Shown here: positions 37,368 through 44,857 of the stretch, piece after piece | Layout: every line of letters begins with the position of its first letter | Numbering within the stretch: the first letter of the stretch is position 1 | From: VRUE01 sp963715625 | GTDB lineage: Bacteria > Actinomycetota > Thermoleophilia > Solirubrobacterales > 70-9 | Direction of reading: 5' to 3' | DNA: 64,000 bases | NCBI GenBank assembly: GCA_963715625.1 | Contig: OY970260.1 | Location: 124,001-188,000 of the forward strand | Notes under the pieces: generated by a model | What the model saw: only the letters and a program-made list of their open reading frames with translations | The model's database searches: none | Told to the model about the DNA's origin: nothing | Made by a program: the position numbers and the translations under genes

Positions 37368-37453
37368 GCGGCTGTGGCGGAACTGGTAGACGCGCAAGGT
37401 TGAGGGCCTTGTGCCCCTTACGGGGCGTGATGGTTCGACTCCATTCAGCCGCA
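37368..37453 (+). tRNA. tRNA-Leu (anticodon GAG)
   Basis: The acceptor stem is GCGGCTG/CAGCCGC with discriminator A. The anticodon stem CAAGG/CCTTG encloses the loop TTGAGGG (anticodon GAG). A long variable arm (class II) and a T-arm with TTCGACT follow; CCA is not encoded. A short terminator follows at 37462-37482. The 3' half from the anticodon loop onward is repeated downstream as an attachment sequence. Confidence 0.95.
37400..37453 (+). repeat. Attachment-site core, copy 1 (inside tRNA-Leu)
   Basis: These 54 bases, from the anticodon loop to the discriminator base, recur at 41433-41486 (identical), 45755-45808 (2 differences) and 46998-47051 (1 difference). tRNA 3' halves are the classic target of tyrosine integrases. 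Confidence 0.85.
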
Positions 37454-37461
37454 CTCGGAAG

Positions 37462-37482
37462 CCCCGTAAATCGGGGGTTTTC
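37462..37482 (+). terminator. Terminator after tRNA-Leu
   Basis: CCCCG-TAAAT-CGGGG is followed by GTTTTC, directly downstream of the tRNA. A similar stem follows the partial tRNA copies at 45808 and 47051. Confidence 0.65.
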
Positions 37483-37536
37483 GCGTTGTAGAGCGGTTCA
37501 GTCAAGAAGCGGCCAGTGCGTCTCGTGCGCCAGTCC

Positions 37537-37564
37537 GTGCGCCAGTCAGACCAAAGCTGCCCCC
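37537..37564 (+). repeat. 28-bp direct repeat, copy 1
   Basis: Starts GTGCGCCAGTCAGACC and is identical to 38457-38484. The first part (GTGCGCCAGTC) also recurs near 37526, 41320, 44815, 47131 and (variant) 51940, that is once or more per island unit. It may be an integrase arm-type site. Confidence 0.6.
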
Positions 37565-37672
37565 CGACGAGGCACTGAGTATCCGGTCGAAAGGGTCCGG
37601 CCTCAACCTGCCGATCTTGATTGAGCTAACCCGGGTCGACTTTCGGCACCCCTGCTCTGAGAGCATGGCGCT

Positions 37673-38410
37673 GTGCTCTTCCCCCAACCGCCCGGAAGCG
37701 AACGTGTCTTCTTCGAGGTAGCAGCTACGCTCATTCCGCTGTTGCTTTTCGGCGGTGTACTGATTGAGCGCGCAAAACCTCCCGCAGTTCAGAACTGGAA
37801 GCGACGATACGCACCACTTGTCTTGGTACCCGTAGTCTTTGGGGCGATCGCCCTTCTTGCTGAGGCTTTCGCGATCGAAGCCGTGGTGACTGGTGAAGCA
37901 TCCACGCCAACTCGCATCTTGGTCGCATCCGTTCTCGTTGGTGGCATGACTGCGGTTATCCTCGCCGTCTCGGCGCCTTGGCTATCCCGTCTTGAGCAAT
38001 CCGACCATGCCTCATACAAGTGGGTGGCTGCCGTTTCCGTTGCTCTGCTGGGAGTCGCCGCGCTTTCCGCTTTCGGAATTCTCATCGACGGCACAAACCT
38101 CGCCGCTCAAAAGGAACAGCTCCATGCCCGCGAAAAAGCGATAGCAAAAATTTACGCCGAACAGGATGCTGTGAAAAGGCACTCCGAGTCCCTGACACTC
38201 GAACTGAACCGACTCAACAGGAGCCTTGCAATTGCCCTCGGACATAAGGACACGACGGCTGTGAAGGCGTTTACCAATGAGATCAAGCCTCTGAACATAC
38301 TTTTGACATCGGATCGTGAAAAGGAAGGTCGTCTGCTCACCGAAGCCCTACAGCTGGGGTGGGAAGCGCGCGGAGGGAATCCTCTGCCCCCTGGCGTGTG
38401 GCCCCCCTAG
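37673..38410 (+). CDS. Membrane protein with C-terminal coiled coil, unknown
   Basis: This 245-residue protein starts at GTG. There are four hydrophobic helices ('FEVAATLIPLLLFGGVLI', 'LVLVPVVFGAIALLAEAF', 'ILVASVLVGGMTAVILAVSA', 'VAAVSVALLGVAALSAFGILI'). A charged, heptad-like region ('KEQLHAREKAIAKIYAEQDAVKRHSESLTLELNRL') predicts a coiled coil on the cytoplasmic side. I do not recognise the family. It is flanked by 28-bp direct repeats and has lower GC than core genes, consistent with acquired cargo. Confidence 0.65.
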   Translation: MLFPQPPGSERVFFEVAATLIPLLLFGGVLIERAKPPAVQNWKRRYAPLVLVPVVFGAIALLAEAFAIEAVVTGEASTPTRILVASVLVGGMTAVILAVSAPWLSRLEQSDHASYKWVAAVSVALLGVAALSAFGILIDGTNLAAQKEQLHAREKAIAKIYAEQDAVKRHSESLTLELNRLNRSLAIALGHKDTTAVKAFTNEIKPLNILLTSDREKEGRLLTEALQLGWEARGGNPLPPGVWPP

Positions 38411-38456
38411 AGTGTCCGCAACCACCGTCGGCGTGGGTGTAGTGCATCTGGAGTCG

Positions 38457-38484
38457 GTGCGCCAGTCAGACCAAAGCTGCCCCC
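38457..38484 (+). repeat. 28-bp direct repeat, copy 2
   Basis: Identical to 37537-37564. The two copies bracket the membrane/coiled-coil gene as a 0.9-kb cassette. Confidence 0.6.
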
Positions 38485-38560
38485 ACGCTGTCGAGGCCCA
38501 CCCACAATCCGAAACCCCTGGGACAACGGCTTTGCGGTCCATTCGCCAAACTGTTTCGCT

Positions 38561-39604
38561 GTGAAATTCCGACGCGAGACCAAAGCAGAGGGCTTCTTCC
38601 TTGAGGAGGGCGTCGAGTCGGTTCGCTTTGACGTCCCGGGAGAGCATCGCTCTTCCGTAGTGGTCCTCCCAGCCGAGAAAGACCCAAAATCGCACCGCTT
38701 TCGAGTCCGGCTTCGGGCGGAAGTCGAGCTTGAGCCAACTAGGGCCATAGTTGACGCCTTCGCCTCACTAGAGGACGGTCGATTGCCCGGCGACACGCCT
38801 CGGCGAGAGGACTGGCCCGACTACATCAGCGAAGACGGAGGAGTCGAGGATGGCCGTTTGATCCCCGAGTCGATCCTGTCCAACGAGCTCCAGGTTTTTT
38901 TGAACTCGACGTACAACGAACTGACGCGGGTGACTCACAATGTATTTGGCGTACTGCGATGGCGCATGGCAATTGAGGGACCCCACGAGCCATCACTAGG
39001 GGGCGAAACAACTTGGTGGGCCGAGAGAAAGCAGCAATGGCTGGCTTTCCCGTCAAGCACGAGCCTGAAATTGTCGTCCCGGGCAATATCCCCCTTGCGA
39101 CCCGACGTTCAGGTGGACGCCCAGCAGATGCTCGATGGCCAGCACCAGGAGCCCCTGGCGCACCTGTTGCTCCGCGAGGCCCGGGGGCAGCAAGCTGCGA
39201 ACCCACGCAGCGCGATCCTGATTGGCTTGTCAGCCCTTGAGACAGGCGTGAAGCAATTCGTCTCAGATCGGGTGCCCGATGCTTCCTGGCTGGTTGCGGA
39301 GTCCCAGTCACCACCAATCGTGCGCATGCTCACCGAATACCTTCCCAAGCTTCCCGGCTCCAACGGAGCGTCATTTCAACCGCCGGAAGGGCGGGTTCTA
39401 AAAACTCTCAAGAAGGGCGTGTGGCTCCGCAATAAGGTTGCCCACCTCGGCTATAGCGATTTTCGCGAAGACACGGTCGAGGACATTCTGGATGCCGTTG
39501 AGAGCATGCTTTGGCGGCTCGACGCCGCTGCTGGCTTTTCTTGGGCTGACTGGTGGGCCTCAGCCTACGAGGACCGTCATGAAGCCGTAGCGGCGACTAG
39601 GTAG
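38561..39604 (+). CDS. Unknown protein with C-terminal HEPN-like motif
   Basis: This 347-residue protein has an N-terminal half with no recognised fold. Residues about 210-335 are helical, with 'SAILIGLSALETGVKQFVSDRV' and 'KKGVWLRNKVAHLGYSDF', where R-x4-H (R-N-K-V-A-H) matches the active-site motif of HEPN domains, many of which are RNases in toxin or defence systems. GTG start at 38561. It overlaps the convergent integrase remnant by 28 bp. A defence or toxin role is inference. Confidence 0.6.
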   Translation: MKFRRETKAEGFFLEEGVESVRFDVPGEHRSSVVVLPAEKDPKSHRFRVRLRAEVELEPTRAIVDAFASLEDGRLPGDTPRREDWPDYISEDGGVEDGRLIPESILSNELQVFLNSTYNELTRVTHNVFGVLRWRMAIEGPHEPSLGGETTWWAERKQQWLAFPSSTSLKLSSRAISPLRPDVQVDAQQMLDGQHQEPLAHLLLREARGQQAANPRSAILIGLSALETGVKQFVSDRVPDASWLVAESQSPPIVRMLTEYLPKLPGSNGASFQPPEGRVLKTLKKGVWLRNKVAHLGYSDFREDTVEDILDAVESMLWRLDAAAGFSWADWWASAYEDRHEAVAATR

Positions 39605-40134
39605 GCATCGACCAGCTCGCGGGCCTGGTCGCGGGCACCTGGCATCAGGTGTCCATACCGCGAGAACGTCTCCTCGATGGTGGCGTGGCCCATGAACTCC
39701 TGAATCGCCTTCGGGTTGACCCCGGCGTCGATCAGCAGCGACGCGAAGGTGTGGCGGCACTCGTGGAACGTGAGCGACGGGAGAAGGTCGGGGTTGCGTC
39801 CCTCCCGCTCCGCTTCTTCCCGCTCGCGCTCGTTGACCGCCGCCCAGGCGCGCTTGGCCGGGTCCGCGATGGACTTCGGGTTGAAGGGTTCGTCCGGCCC
39901 GCGCCCGAACACCAGGTCTGAGTCGGTCCCGAGCGCACGCGCGTCGAGGTGGTCGCGGAGAACGGCCAGGATGGGCACGGTGCGAATACCCGCCTTCGAC
40001 TTTGGCGCAATCGGTCCCTCGTACTGGTCCCAGGAGCGCTCGACGGTGATCTCGGATCGTCCGAGGTCGATGTCGGAGGAACGCAGGGCTTGCAGCTCGC
40101 CGCGTCGCAAACCGGCGTAGAACGTACGGCATTG
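39577..40134 (-). pseudogene. Tyrosine recombinase (integrase), N-terminus missing
   Basis: The C-terminal catalytic domain is complete: Arg in 'FYAGLRRGELQALR', 'HECRHTFASLLI' (His and Arg), 'FMGHATIEETFSRYGHL' (His and the nucleophilic Tyr). The N-terminal core-binding and arm-binding domains are gone: sequence homology stops at about 40134, where an unrelated gene begins. This is the only integrase seen in the island. A short product from TTG 40110 might still be translated. Confidence 0.8.
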
Positions 40135-40141
40135 GCTCCAG

Positions 40142-40669
40142 GTGTCGCCTGCGGATCAAAGGCGCCTCGATCAGATTTTCTCCGCTTTGCCCCGCGAGGC
40201 GATCCGCCGCATTGAATATGAGGATTTCGCGGTCGCATGGCCTGCCGATCTCCTGCATCCGGTCCAGCTTTTCTACAACGAATTGGGTGACGCCGAGCAC
40301 GAGTTCCAGCCGAAGCCCCTGGAGAGAGCGCGTCAAAAACTTCGTCATGCAGCTGGACAATTCCTCGAGGAAGAGGCCATGAAAGCCATCATGGCCCCTG
40401 ACACTGACCGACGCTGGATAGGAATCGCGTCAGGTGAACTGGATGTCGCGCCACCCGAGAAGAGGCAACTCTACGAAGAGCGACAGCATGACATTCACCT
40501 CGCCGCAACCGAGTTCACTTCGGCTCATCATGCGCTGGTGCGCGTTGCAAAGAAGCGCGGTTTTGATCTAAGCGGCCTCGACTCAGACGTTCCGAAACCA
40601 TCTTGGACCGGAGTACCTCCGATCAAACCAAGCCCCGTTCAGGCTCAATGGCTTGACCAAGAATGGTGA
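40142..40669 (+). CDS. Unknown protein
   Basis: This 175-residue, charged, helical protein has no signal or membrane segment and starts with GTG immediately next to the broken integrase end. Sequence such as 'HDIHLAATEFTSAHHALVRVAKKRGFDL' gives no family I recognise. The junction with the integrase remnant suggests it arrived by recombination and may itself be shortened at the 5' side. Confidence 0.5.
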   Translation: MSPADQRRLDQIFSALPREAIRRIEYEDFAVAWPADLLHPVQLFYNELGDAEHEFQPKPLERARQKLRHAAGQFLEEEAMKAIMAPDTDRRWIGIASGELDVAPPEKRQLYEERQHDIHLAATEFTSAHHALVRVAKKRGFDLSGLDSDVPKPSWTGVPPIKPSPVQAQWLDQEW

Positions 40670-40836
40670 ATCGACGCCGCATCGCCTAGAGCTTCAAGGT
40701 TCTTCGGCACCACTGGCAGGCGAGCATTGATCGCAGCAAGATCGAAACGCTGCCCGCCCGGCACGAATCTGAGAGCTGCGCTTGTCGATAGCTTGAGCGA
40801 TACGGCTGCATCGCGCTACCTTGAATCGCCTCATAC

Positions 40837-41034
40837 TCAAGCGGCGACGTGCTCGCCAGCGGGAACGAAGTGCTCCAGCTTGGCCTCGTGCTCAAGGGCA
40901 AAGGGGATGCCCTCTTCGGCCAGCTTCACGACTTCCGCGTAGCTGTCGCCGGCCGCAGACCAGCCGTTAACGTCGGGCGACTCGGCCCACCAGCCGTCGC
41001 TTTCGTGGTGATAGATGACGCGGACGATCTCCAT
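40837..41034 (-). CDS. hicB: HicB-family antitoxin
   Basis: These 65 residues begin 'MEIVRVIYHHESDGWWAESPDV', then 'GWSAAGDSYAEVVKLAEEGIPFAL', the small HicB partial RNase H fold. It lacks a longer DNA-binding extension. It lies 11 bases after the HicA gene in the usual toxin-first order. The region 40670-40836 upstream of its stop holds nothing I recognise. Confidence 0.8.
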   Translation of the reverse strand: MEIVRVIYHHESDGWWAESPDVNGWSAAGDSYAEVVKLAEEGIPFALEHEAKLEHFVPAGEHVAA

Positions 41035-41045
41035 GGTTCCTCGGT

Positions 41046-41261
41046 TCAGAGTAGCTTCCGGGCCTCGTCTTCGGCAAGCCCAACGTCGCGGACAAGGATC
41101 TTGCGCACGAGGCCGGCCGGGATCGTCGCTTTGTCGTGAAAGGCGAAAGTCAAAGACGGGTAGGCCGGCGACTCCATGCGACGATGCGATCCGGACTGGC
41201 GCACCACGCGGTAGCCGAGGGGCTTCCGTTCTAGGATCGCCAGCAGCTGCTTGGCCTTCAT
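41046..41261 (-). CDS. hicA: HicA-family mRNA interferase toxin
   Basis: These residues start 'MKAKQLLAILERKPLGYRVVRQSGSHRRME', with the catalytic His in G-S-H, and continue with 'IPAGLVRKILVRDVGL', the double-stranded RNA-binding-like HicA fold. HicA cleaves mRNA and is neutralised by HicB. ATG at 41261 matches family N-termini; a GTG at 41279 is in frame upstream. Confidence 0.8.
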   Translation of the reverse strand: MKAKQLLAILERKPLGYRVVRQSGSHRRMESPAYPSLTFAFHDKATIPAGLVRKILVRDVGLAEDEARKLL

Positions 41262-41432
41262 TGACGGGAAGGGACTCACGGCAGCGCACCCTAGATCCGC
41301 CCTCGGACTCCTTGCCTCGTGCGCCAGTCGTGCGCCAGCGAGACCCTGAAATCACCGGAACCAGCCGGAGACAACCGGGTGAGATTTGGTCTGTAGCGCG
41401 AAATTGGCTCTAGCAAGCGGCGGCTATTCAGC

Positions 41433-41486
41433 TTGAGGGCCTTGTGCCCCTTACGGGGCGTGATGGTTCGACTCCATTCAGCCGCA
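41433..41486 (+). repeat. Attachment-site core, copy 2
   Basis: Identical over 54 bases to the 3' half of tRNA-Leu (37400-37453), but without the 5' half, so it is not a tRNA gene. It marks the junction between island units 1 and 2. Confidence 0.85.
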
Positions 41487-41644
41487 TCAAGAACCTCCTG
41501 CAAATCAGCAGATTCAAGATCTGGACCTCGGAGGAGTCCTCTCCCTCCGAGGTCTCCTGCGGACCATTCCGTCCATAGTGAAACCTTCTTCGATCGGTGT
41601 CAGGCCGACGACGGCTGCGCGGCAGGCGCGCACTTCGCTGGCCG

Positions 41645-42094
41645 TCAGACCAGAGTTCCGTCCGGCACCAGCCACTCGTGGCGAAGCCCACTGGTCGCTG
41701 CGATCCGCTCGTAGTCGCGGTCGTAGTGAACCAGCGCTACGTCGGCCTCCTCGGCTGCGCTAGCGAGAAGTAGGTCCGCCGGCGGAACTCGGCGGTGATC
41801 ACCACTTGCCGCCAAGGCCAATTGAGTTTCTCTCGCTCGTGACCAAAGCCGGGCCGGCATTGGGATCGCCTCGAAGGCGCCGAGACGGTCGGCGACCTCC
41901 CGAGCACGTCCTTCGTTGGGGGCAAGCCGCGTCAACTCGAGGATCACCAGGTCGCAGACCAGGACGAAACCCGCTTCGACGGTGGCGTTGAACCAAGCCG
42001 CGAGCTCGGGAAAGCGACGATCGCGCACCCAGGTCCAGACGCCGGTGTCGAAAAGCGCCGGCCGATCGAGTTGAGGCAGTTCCAACTCAGCCAC
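41645..42094 (-). CDS. vapC: PIN-domain toxin (VapC type)
   Basis: This 149-residue protein has the four acidic PIN residues in 'ALFDTGVW', 'VILELTRL', 'PPADLLLASAAEEAD' and 'HYDRDYERI'. VapC toxins are Mg-dependent RNases cutting tRNA or rRNA. The gene follows its antitoxin by 5 bases. Confidence 0.85.
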   Translation of the reverse strand: MAELELPQLDRPALFDTGVWTWVRDRRFPELAAWFNATVEAGFVLVCDLVILELTRLAPNEGRAREVADRLGAFEAIPMPARLWSRARETQLALAASGDHRRVPPADLLLASAAEEADVALVHYDRDYERIAATSGLRHEWLVPDGTLV

Positions 42095-42099
42095 GCCGC

Positions 42100-42303
42100 T
42101 CAGTCGCGCTCGCGGCCAGCGACAACTTCTTGCGGGGTGCCGTCGACGTCGCGGACGACATCGAACCCCTTCAGCACACGCCGCCGAGCGGCATCGCGCA
42201 GGGCCGCGTTGACCGTCTCGCTAAGGCCATTGGTGCCCAACTCGCGACGCGCGGCGTCAAGGGCATGCTCGTCCACATCAACCGTGGTGCGGGTCATAGA
42301 CAT
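42100..42303 (-). CDS. vapB: VapB-type antitoxin
   Basis: These residues start 'MSMTRTTVDVDEHALDAARRELGTNGLSETVNAALRDAARRR', a ribbon-helix-helix DNA-binding antitoxin, followed by a short toxin-wrapping tail. It is the first gene of the pair. Confidence 0.8.
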   Translation of the reverse strand: MSMTRTTVDVDEHALDAARRELGTNGLSETVNAALRDAARRRVLKGFDVVRDVDGTPQEVVAGRERD

Positions 42304-42389
42304 CAGAATAGAGCATCTCGCAGCCGCGCCGGCAAAGGCAATCGGGCAAGGCGAAGAAGGCACGAGAGTACGGGGTCACACAAGCCCGC

Positions 42390-42465
42390 TCAAATTGAAA
42401 CGACCAGCTCGCGCTTCGGCGTGCGGCGAGACTTCGAGTTGGGCGCCTCGTCCTGAAAGCGCGGC
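42390..42465 (-). pseudogene. 3' fragment of a HigA-like gene
   Basis: The encoded 'FQDEAPNSKSRRTPKRELVV' closely matches the C-terminus of the HigA protein at 45966-46328 ('FQDEAPDSGSRRTPKRELVV'). The rest of that gene is absent. The fragment ends 15 bases before the left edge of module copy 1 and is a recombination scar. Confidence 0.65.
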
Positions 42466-42569
42466 CTCAACGAGAGGACGCCGGAACGAAATGGTCGGCA
42501 TACTATAACCAATGCGCTCCCGACCAAATCGCTCTGGACCGATGCGCGGGGAACGACCACGCTCCACGG

Positions 42570-42836
42570 ATGCCCACTCGCCTCGACCAAGACGCGAAGC
42601 AAGCAAGCGCGGCTTTCGGAAAGCGACTGCGCGAGCTCCGCAACCGTCAGGAGCTTTCGCAGGATGCTCTCGCCCATGCGACAGACATCCACCCGACCGC
42701 GATTGGCCGAATGGAGCGCGGCTCACGGGAGCCCAGACTTACGACCATTCTGCGCCTGGCGCACGGCCTGGGGGTACAGCCGGGGGAGCTGCTCGACGGT
42801 CTGGACCCGAAGTCGAGCGATGGCAAGGCTCCGTAG
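42570..42836 (+). CDS. XRE-family regulator of module copy 1
   Basis: This 88-residue protein has an HTH at about 17-72 ('RLRELRNRQELSQDALAHATDIHPTAIGRMERGSREP'). The first 69 residues differ from the copy-2 protein at one position; the last 19 differ at seven. It probably controls the module. The region upstream with GGCATACTATAACC, conserved in both copies, may be its promoter. Confidence 0.8.
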   Translation: MPTRLDQDAKQASAAFGKRLRELRNRQELSQDALAHATDIHPTAIGRMERGSREPRLTTILRLAHGLGVQPGELLDGLDPKSSDGKAP

Positions 42837-42877
42837 CTGACGCCATCGGAGCCGAGCACTCCCTTGCGCTGACGACC

Positions 42878-42919
42878 GGGCCGGTCCCCGGTCCTTCGCG
42901 AGCAGCCGGAGACCGGCCC
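42878..42919. terminator. Bidirectional terminator between XRE and peptide genes, copy 1
   Basis: GGGCCGGTC (42878) pairs perfectly with GACCGGCCC (42911). The same structure in copy 2 (49348-49389) has one change that gives a G-U pair, so the stem is conserved while sequence drifts. Confidence 0.6.
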
Positions 42920-42934
42920 CTTCGCAGCCTGTCC

Positions 42935-42994
42935 CTACTTCAGCTTCACGATGTGCAGAAGCGGCACGACTGCATCGACGGGCGCGATCTTCAT
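42935..42994 (-). CDS. 19-residue peptide of module copy 1
   Basis: It encodes MKIAPVDAVVPLLHIVKLK. A purine-rich GGGAGGGGGGTGAGAGGG element directly precedes the ATG. Copy 2 (49399-49458) encodes MKIAPVDSVVPLLCTVKQR: same length, same start and stop, 14 of 19 residues identical, with changes clustered near the C-terminus. Conservation of frame and ribosome-binding site between diverged copies argues that it is a real gene. It could be a signalling peptide or a small toxin; no known family recognised. Confidence 0.65.
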   Translation of the reverse strand: MKIAPVDAVVPLLHIVKLK

Positions 42995-43174
42995 CCCTCT
43001 CACCCCCCTCCCGCTCGTCGGCTCCCGGCCTCCGTGCCGGGGGTGAGCAAGGGATGGTAAGAAATTTATGAGCGATTGGCTATGGGTGAGCGCTCACGGA
43101 TGCCAGCGGAGGCCCTACCCCCTATGCTCAGGCATTCCCCAAAACCCCAACGAAATTGATCGGAGGCACGGACC

Positions 43175-43854
43175 TTGAAATTCCCGCCGATGAAACCTGG
43201 GAGGAGACCGGTTGAGGAGCGGACTCGACTGCCCGAGGACACGCCTTCCTATGCTGTGGACTACTACGTCCGGCTCGGAGCCACCGCAGCCCTCCACGAG
43301 GGGAACTACAGCCCTAAAGACATCGCGGAGATAATCGGCGGAGACGCAAAGAACATCGCCAACCACCTTCGCTACCTCTACGAGGCCGGATGCATCGAAT
43401 TCGTCGGGTACGAGGGAGAGGGCAACCTCAAAAAAACCGTCTACCTGCCATCGAGCGACCGATCATCGACGATGAGACGTACCGGATGATGTCCTTTAAG
43501 GAACGGCACGACCTCAACGGGGTTGCCTTCCAATGGATCATGGCCGAGGGCCTGGCTTCCTACAGGAGCGGGAAGATGAGCGAAGACGATGACCTCTGCC
43601 TGATCTCCGATGAACCCGATCTCGACCCGCAGGGCAGAGCAGAGCTTCGCGAGTTCCTCACGGCCTGTTGGAGCGGTGGGCCGATGGAGGTCTTGGAGGT
43701 ACTGAAAGGTGTGCGGGAGATTGCAGCCAGAGCAGCCAATCGCATGGCCGAGTCGGGAGAAACCGGCACAAAGGTCGTTGTCGCATTGCTGGCATTTGAG
43801 CGCGGGCGCTCGAAGCTGACGGACAGGCCGTTGTTCTTGGTCAAAGAAGCGTGA
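43175..43854 (+). pseudogene. Winged-helix protein of module copy 1, frameshifted
   Basis: TTG start with GGAGG 8 bases upstream. The first frame gives 'VRLGATAALHEGNYSPKDIAEIIGGDAKNIANHLRYLYEAGCIEF', matching residues 30-78 of the intact copy-2 protein. The rest ('IDDETYRMMSFKERHDLNGV' to 'KGVREIAARAANRMAESGE') is in the -1 frame. The switch lies just after a run of seven A (43429-43435) or within CTACCTGCC (43441-43449). It may be a pseudogene, a sequencing error in the homopolymer, or a programmed -1 slip. Confidence 0.75.
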
Positions 43855-43957
43855 GCGCTGGGCCAATTCGGGTTGCCACATGCGTACCCATCTGCAACCG
43901 TTCAATACTCCGACGAAGACGACTTAAGAGTCTCCCTGAGTCGGTAGCCGTACCAGT

Positions 43958-43997
43958 GCCCCCAGGGTGAGTGAAAACTGGCCTTCTCCCTGGGGGC
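43958..43997 (+). promoter_or_regulatory. Leader hairpin before the small HTH gene, copy 1
   Basis: GCCCCCAGGG and CCCTGGGGGC form a perfect 10-bp stem around a 20-base loop, ending 8 bases before the AGGAGG of the next gene. It is a possible attenuator or translational switch. Confidence 0.5.
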
Positions 43998-44018
43998 GCT
44001 CTCCCAGGAGGTGACTAC

Positions 44019-44267
44019 GTGAAAGATCAGCAAGAACAACCGGCCGGGTCACTGGTCAAGCAGGCGCTCTCACACCCCGAGAGATCCGACATGCTCGGCT
44101 GTATCACACAGAGGGGATCGGGGATGGGCGAAGGAGAGTTGGCCGACGCACTGGGCCTGACCCGCGCCAAGGTGAAGTATCACCTGACGGTCCTGCGCAA
44201 TGCCGATCTGATCGCACCCGCCGAGCAAGCACCCGACCGCTACGTCGCCGCCGCTGCCGGTGCGTGA
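44019..44267 (+). CDS. Small ArsR-like HTH protein, module copy 1
   Basis: GTG at 44019 with AGGAGG 7 bases upstream is preferred over an upstream GTG at 43971. The 82 residues contain 'LGCITQRGSGMGEGELADALGLTRAKVKYHLTVLRNADLI', a compact winged helix. An identical protein is encoded at 50458-50706. It overlaps the next gene by 8 bases. Confidence 0.75.
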   Translation: MKDQQEQPAGSLVKQALSHPERSDMLGCITQRGSGMGEGELADALGLTRAKVKYHLTVLRNADLIAPAEQAPDRYVAAAAGA

Positions 44268-44592
44268 CGCACGACCGAGACCGTTGGAGATCGCGCGGGA
44301 CTCAGCGGCGTTCTTGGTCGAGATGTTCTCTGGCATGCGCGACGACCTCGAACAGCAGATGCAGGCAGGCGACAAGGCCGGTCCCGACCCGAGGAAAGCA
44401 ACTCGCGACCTGGCCATCCACGAGGCGCTGTTAGGCAGCCTGACGGGCCGCGAGGCGTTCCCTGGGGATGAGGGAGTGCGCCAGTACGTCGCCGACCTGA
44501 TGAGAGCCACCGACGAGGAAAACGGGTACGAGCAAGCGGCGCTCGAACATCGGGCGCTCGCGGAACTCGCCGCCGCCCTCGGAGCGACCTGA
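44260..44592 (+). CDS. Unknown helical protein, module copy 1
   Basis: This 110-residue, acidic, all-helical protein ('LEIARDSAAFLVEMFSGMRDDLEQQMQAGDK') starts at GTG overlapping the HTH gene, so translation is probably coupled. It is identical to 50699-51031. It has no membrane segment and no recognised family; it may be a partner or effector of the HTH protein. Confidence 0.65.
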   Translation: MRDARPRPLEIARDSAAFLVEMFSGMRDDLEQQMQAGDKAGPDPRKATRDLAIHEALLGSLTGREAFPGDEGVRQYVADLMRATDEENGYEQAALEHRALAELAAALGAT

Positions 44593-44654
44593 TCGGCCCT
44601 CATTTCAGGCCGAACGCGCCGCCGGGAGATCGAAGGCGGCAAGGCAACGCTTGC

Positions 44655-44792
44655 GTGGAAACGATCAAGGGCCCCTTGGAGTTCGTCTGCGAGTGGCCAG
44701 CGGCCGAGATTCCGCTTACTCGCTCGGAGCTCGATGCCGCTGCGATCAGCGCGGCCGCTTCGCGCGCGCAGGCGATCTTCCCGAACGGCTGA
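44655..44792 (+). CDS. Possible 45-residue protein
   Basis: From GTG 44655 the frame reads METIKGPLEFVCEWPAAEIP and on through 'TRSELDAAAISAAASRAQAI' to a stop. The composition is protein-like and the frame follows the module, but there is no second copy to test it. It may be a fragment of a larger gene. Confidence 0.35.
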   Translation: METIKGPLEFVCEWPAAEIPLTRSELDAAAISAAASRAQAIFPNG

Positions 44793-44857
44793 GATTCACT
44801 CGGGCGAACATTGGTGCGCCAGTCAGTTGCCAGACAGGTCGACGAATGCCGCCTCGT

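Larger units (their letters stand above)
42481..44596 (+). repeat. Duplicated regulatory module, copy 1
   Basis: It starts CCGGAACGAAATGG and corresponds to 48951-51035. The left about 350 bp are nearly identical, the centre (peptide and winged-helix genes) is strongly diverged, and the right 727 bp (43870-44596) are identical to 50309-51035. Confidence 0.85.
43870..44596 (+). repeat. 727-bp perfect repeat, copy 1
   Basis: Identical to 50309-51035 over the lengths I compared, covering the leader, the small HTH gene and the coupled unknown gene. Confidence 0.9.

Noticed and set aside
41291..41503. 70-codon minus-strand frame over the att site
   Set aside because: It simply reads through the repeated tRNA half and flanking repeat motifs; no protein-like features.
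43971..44018. Upstream GTG start for the small HTH protein
   Set aside because: It lies inside the leader hairpin and has no ribosome-binding site, whereas GTG 44019 has AGGAGG at ideal spacing.
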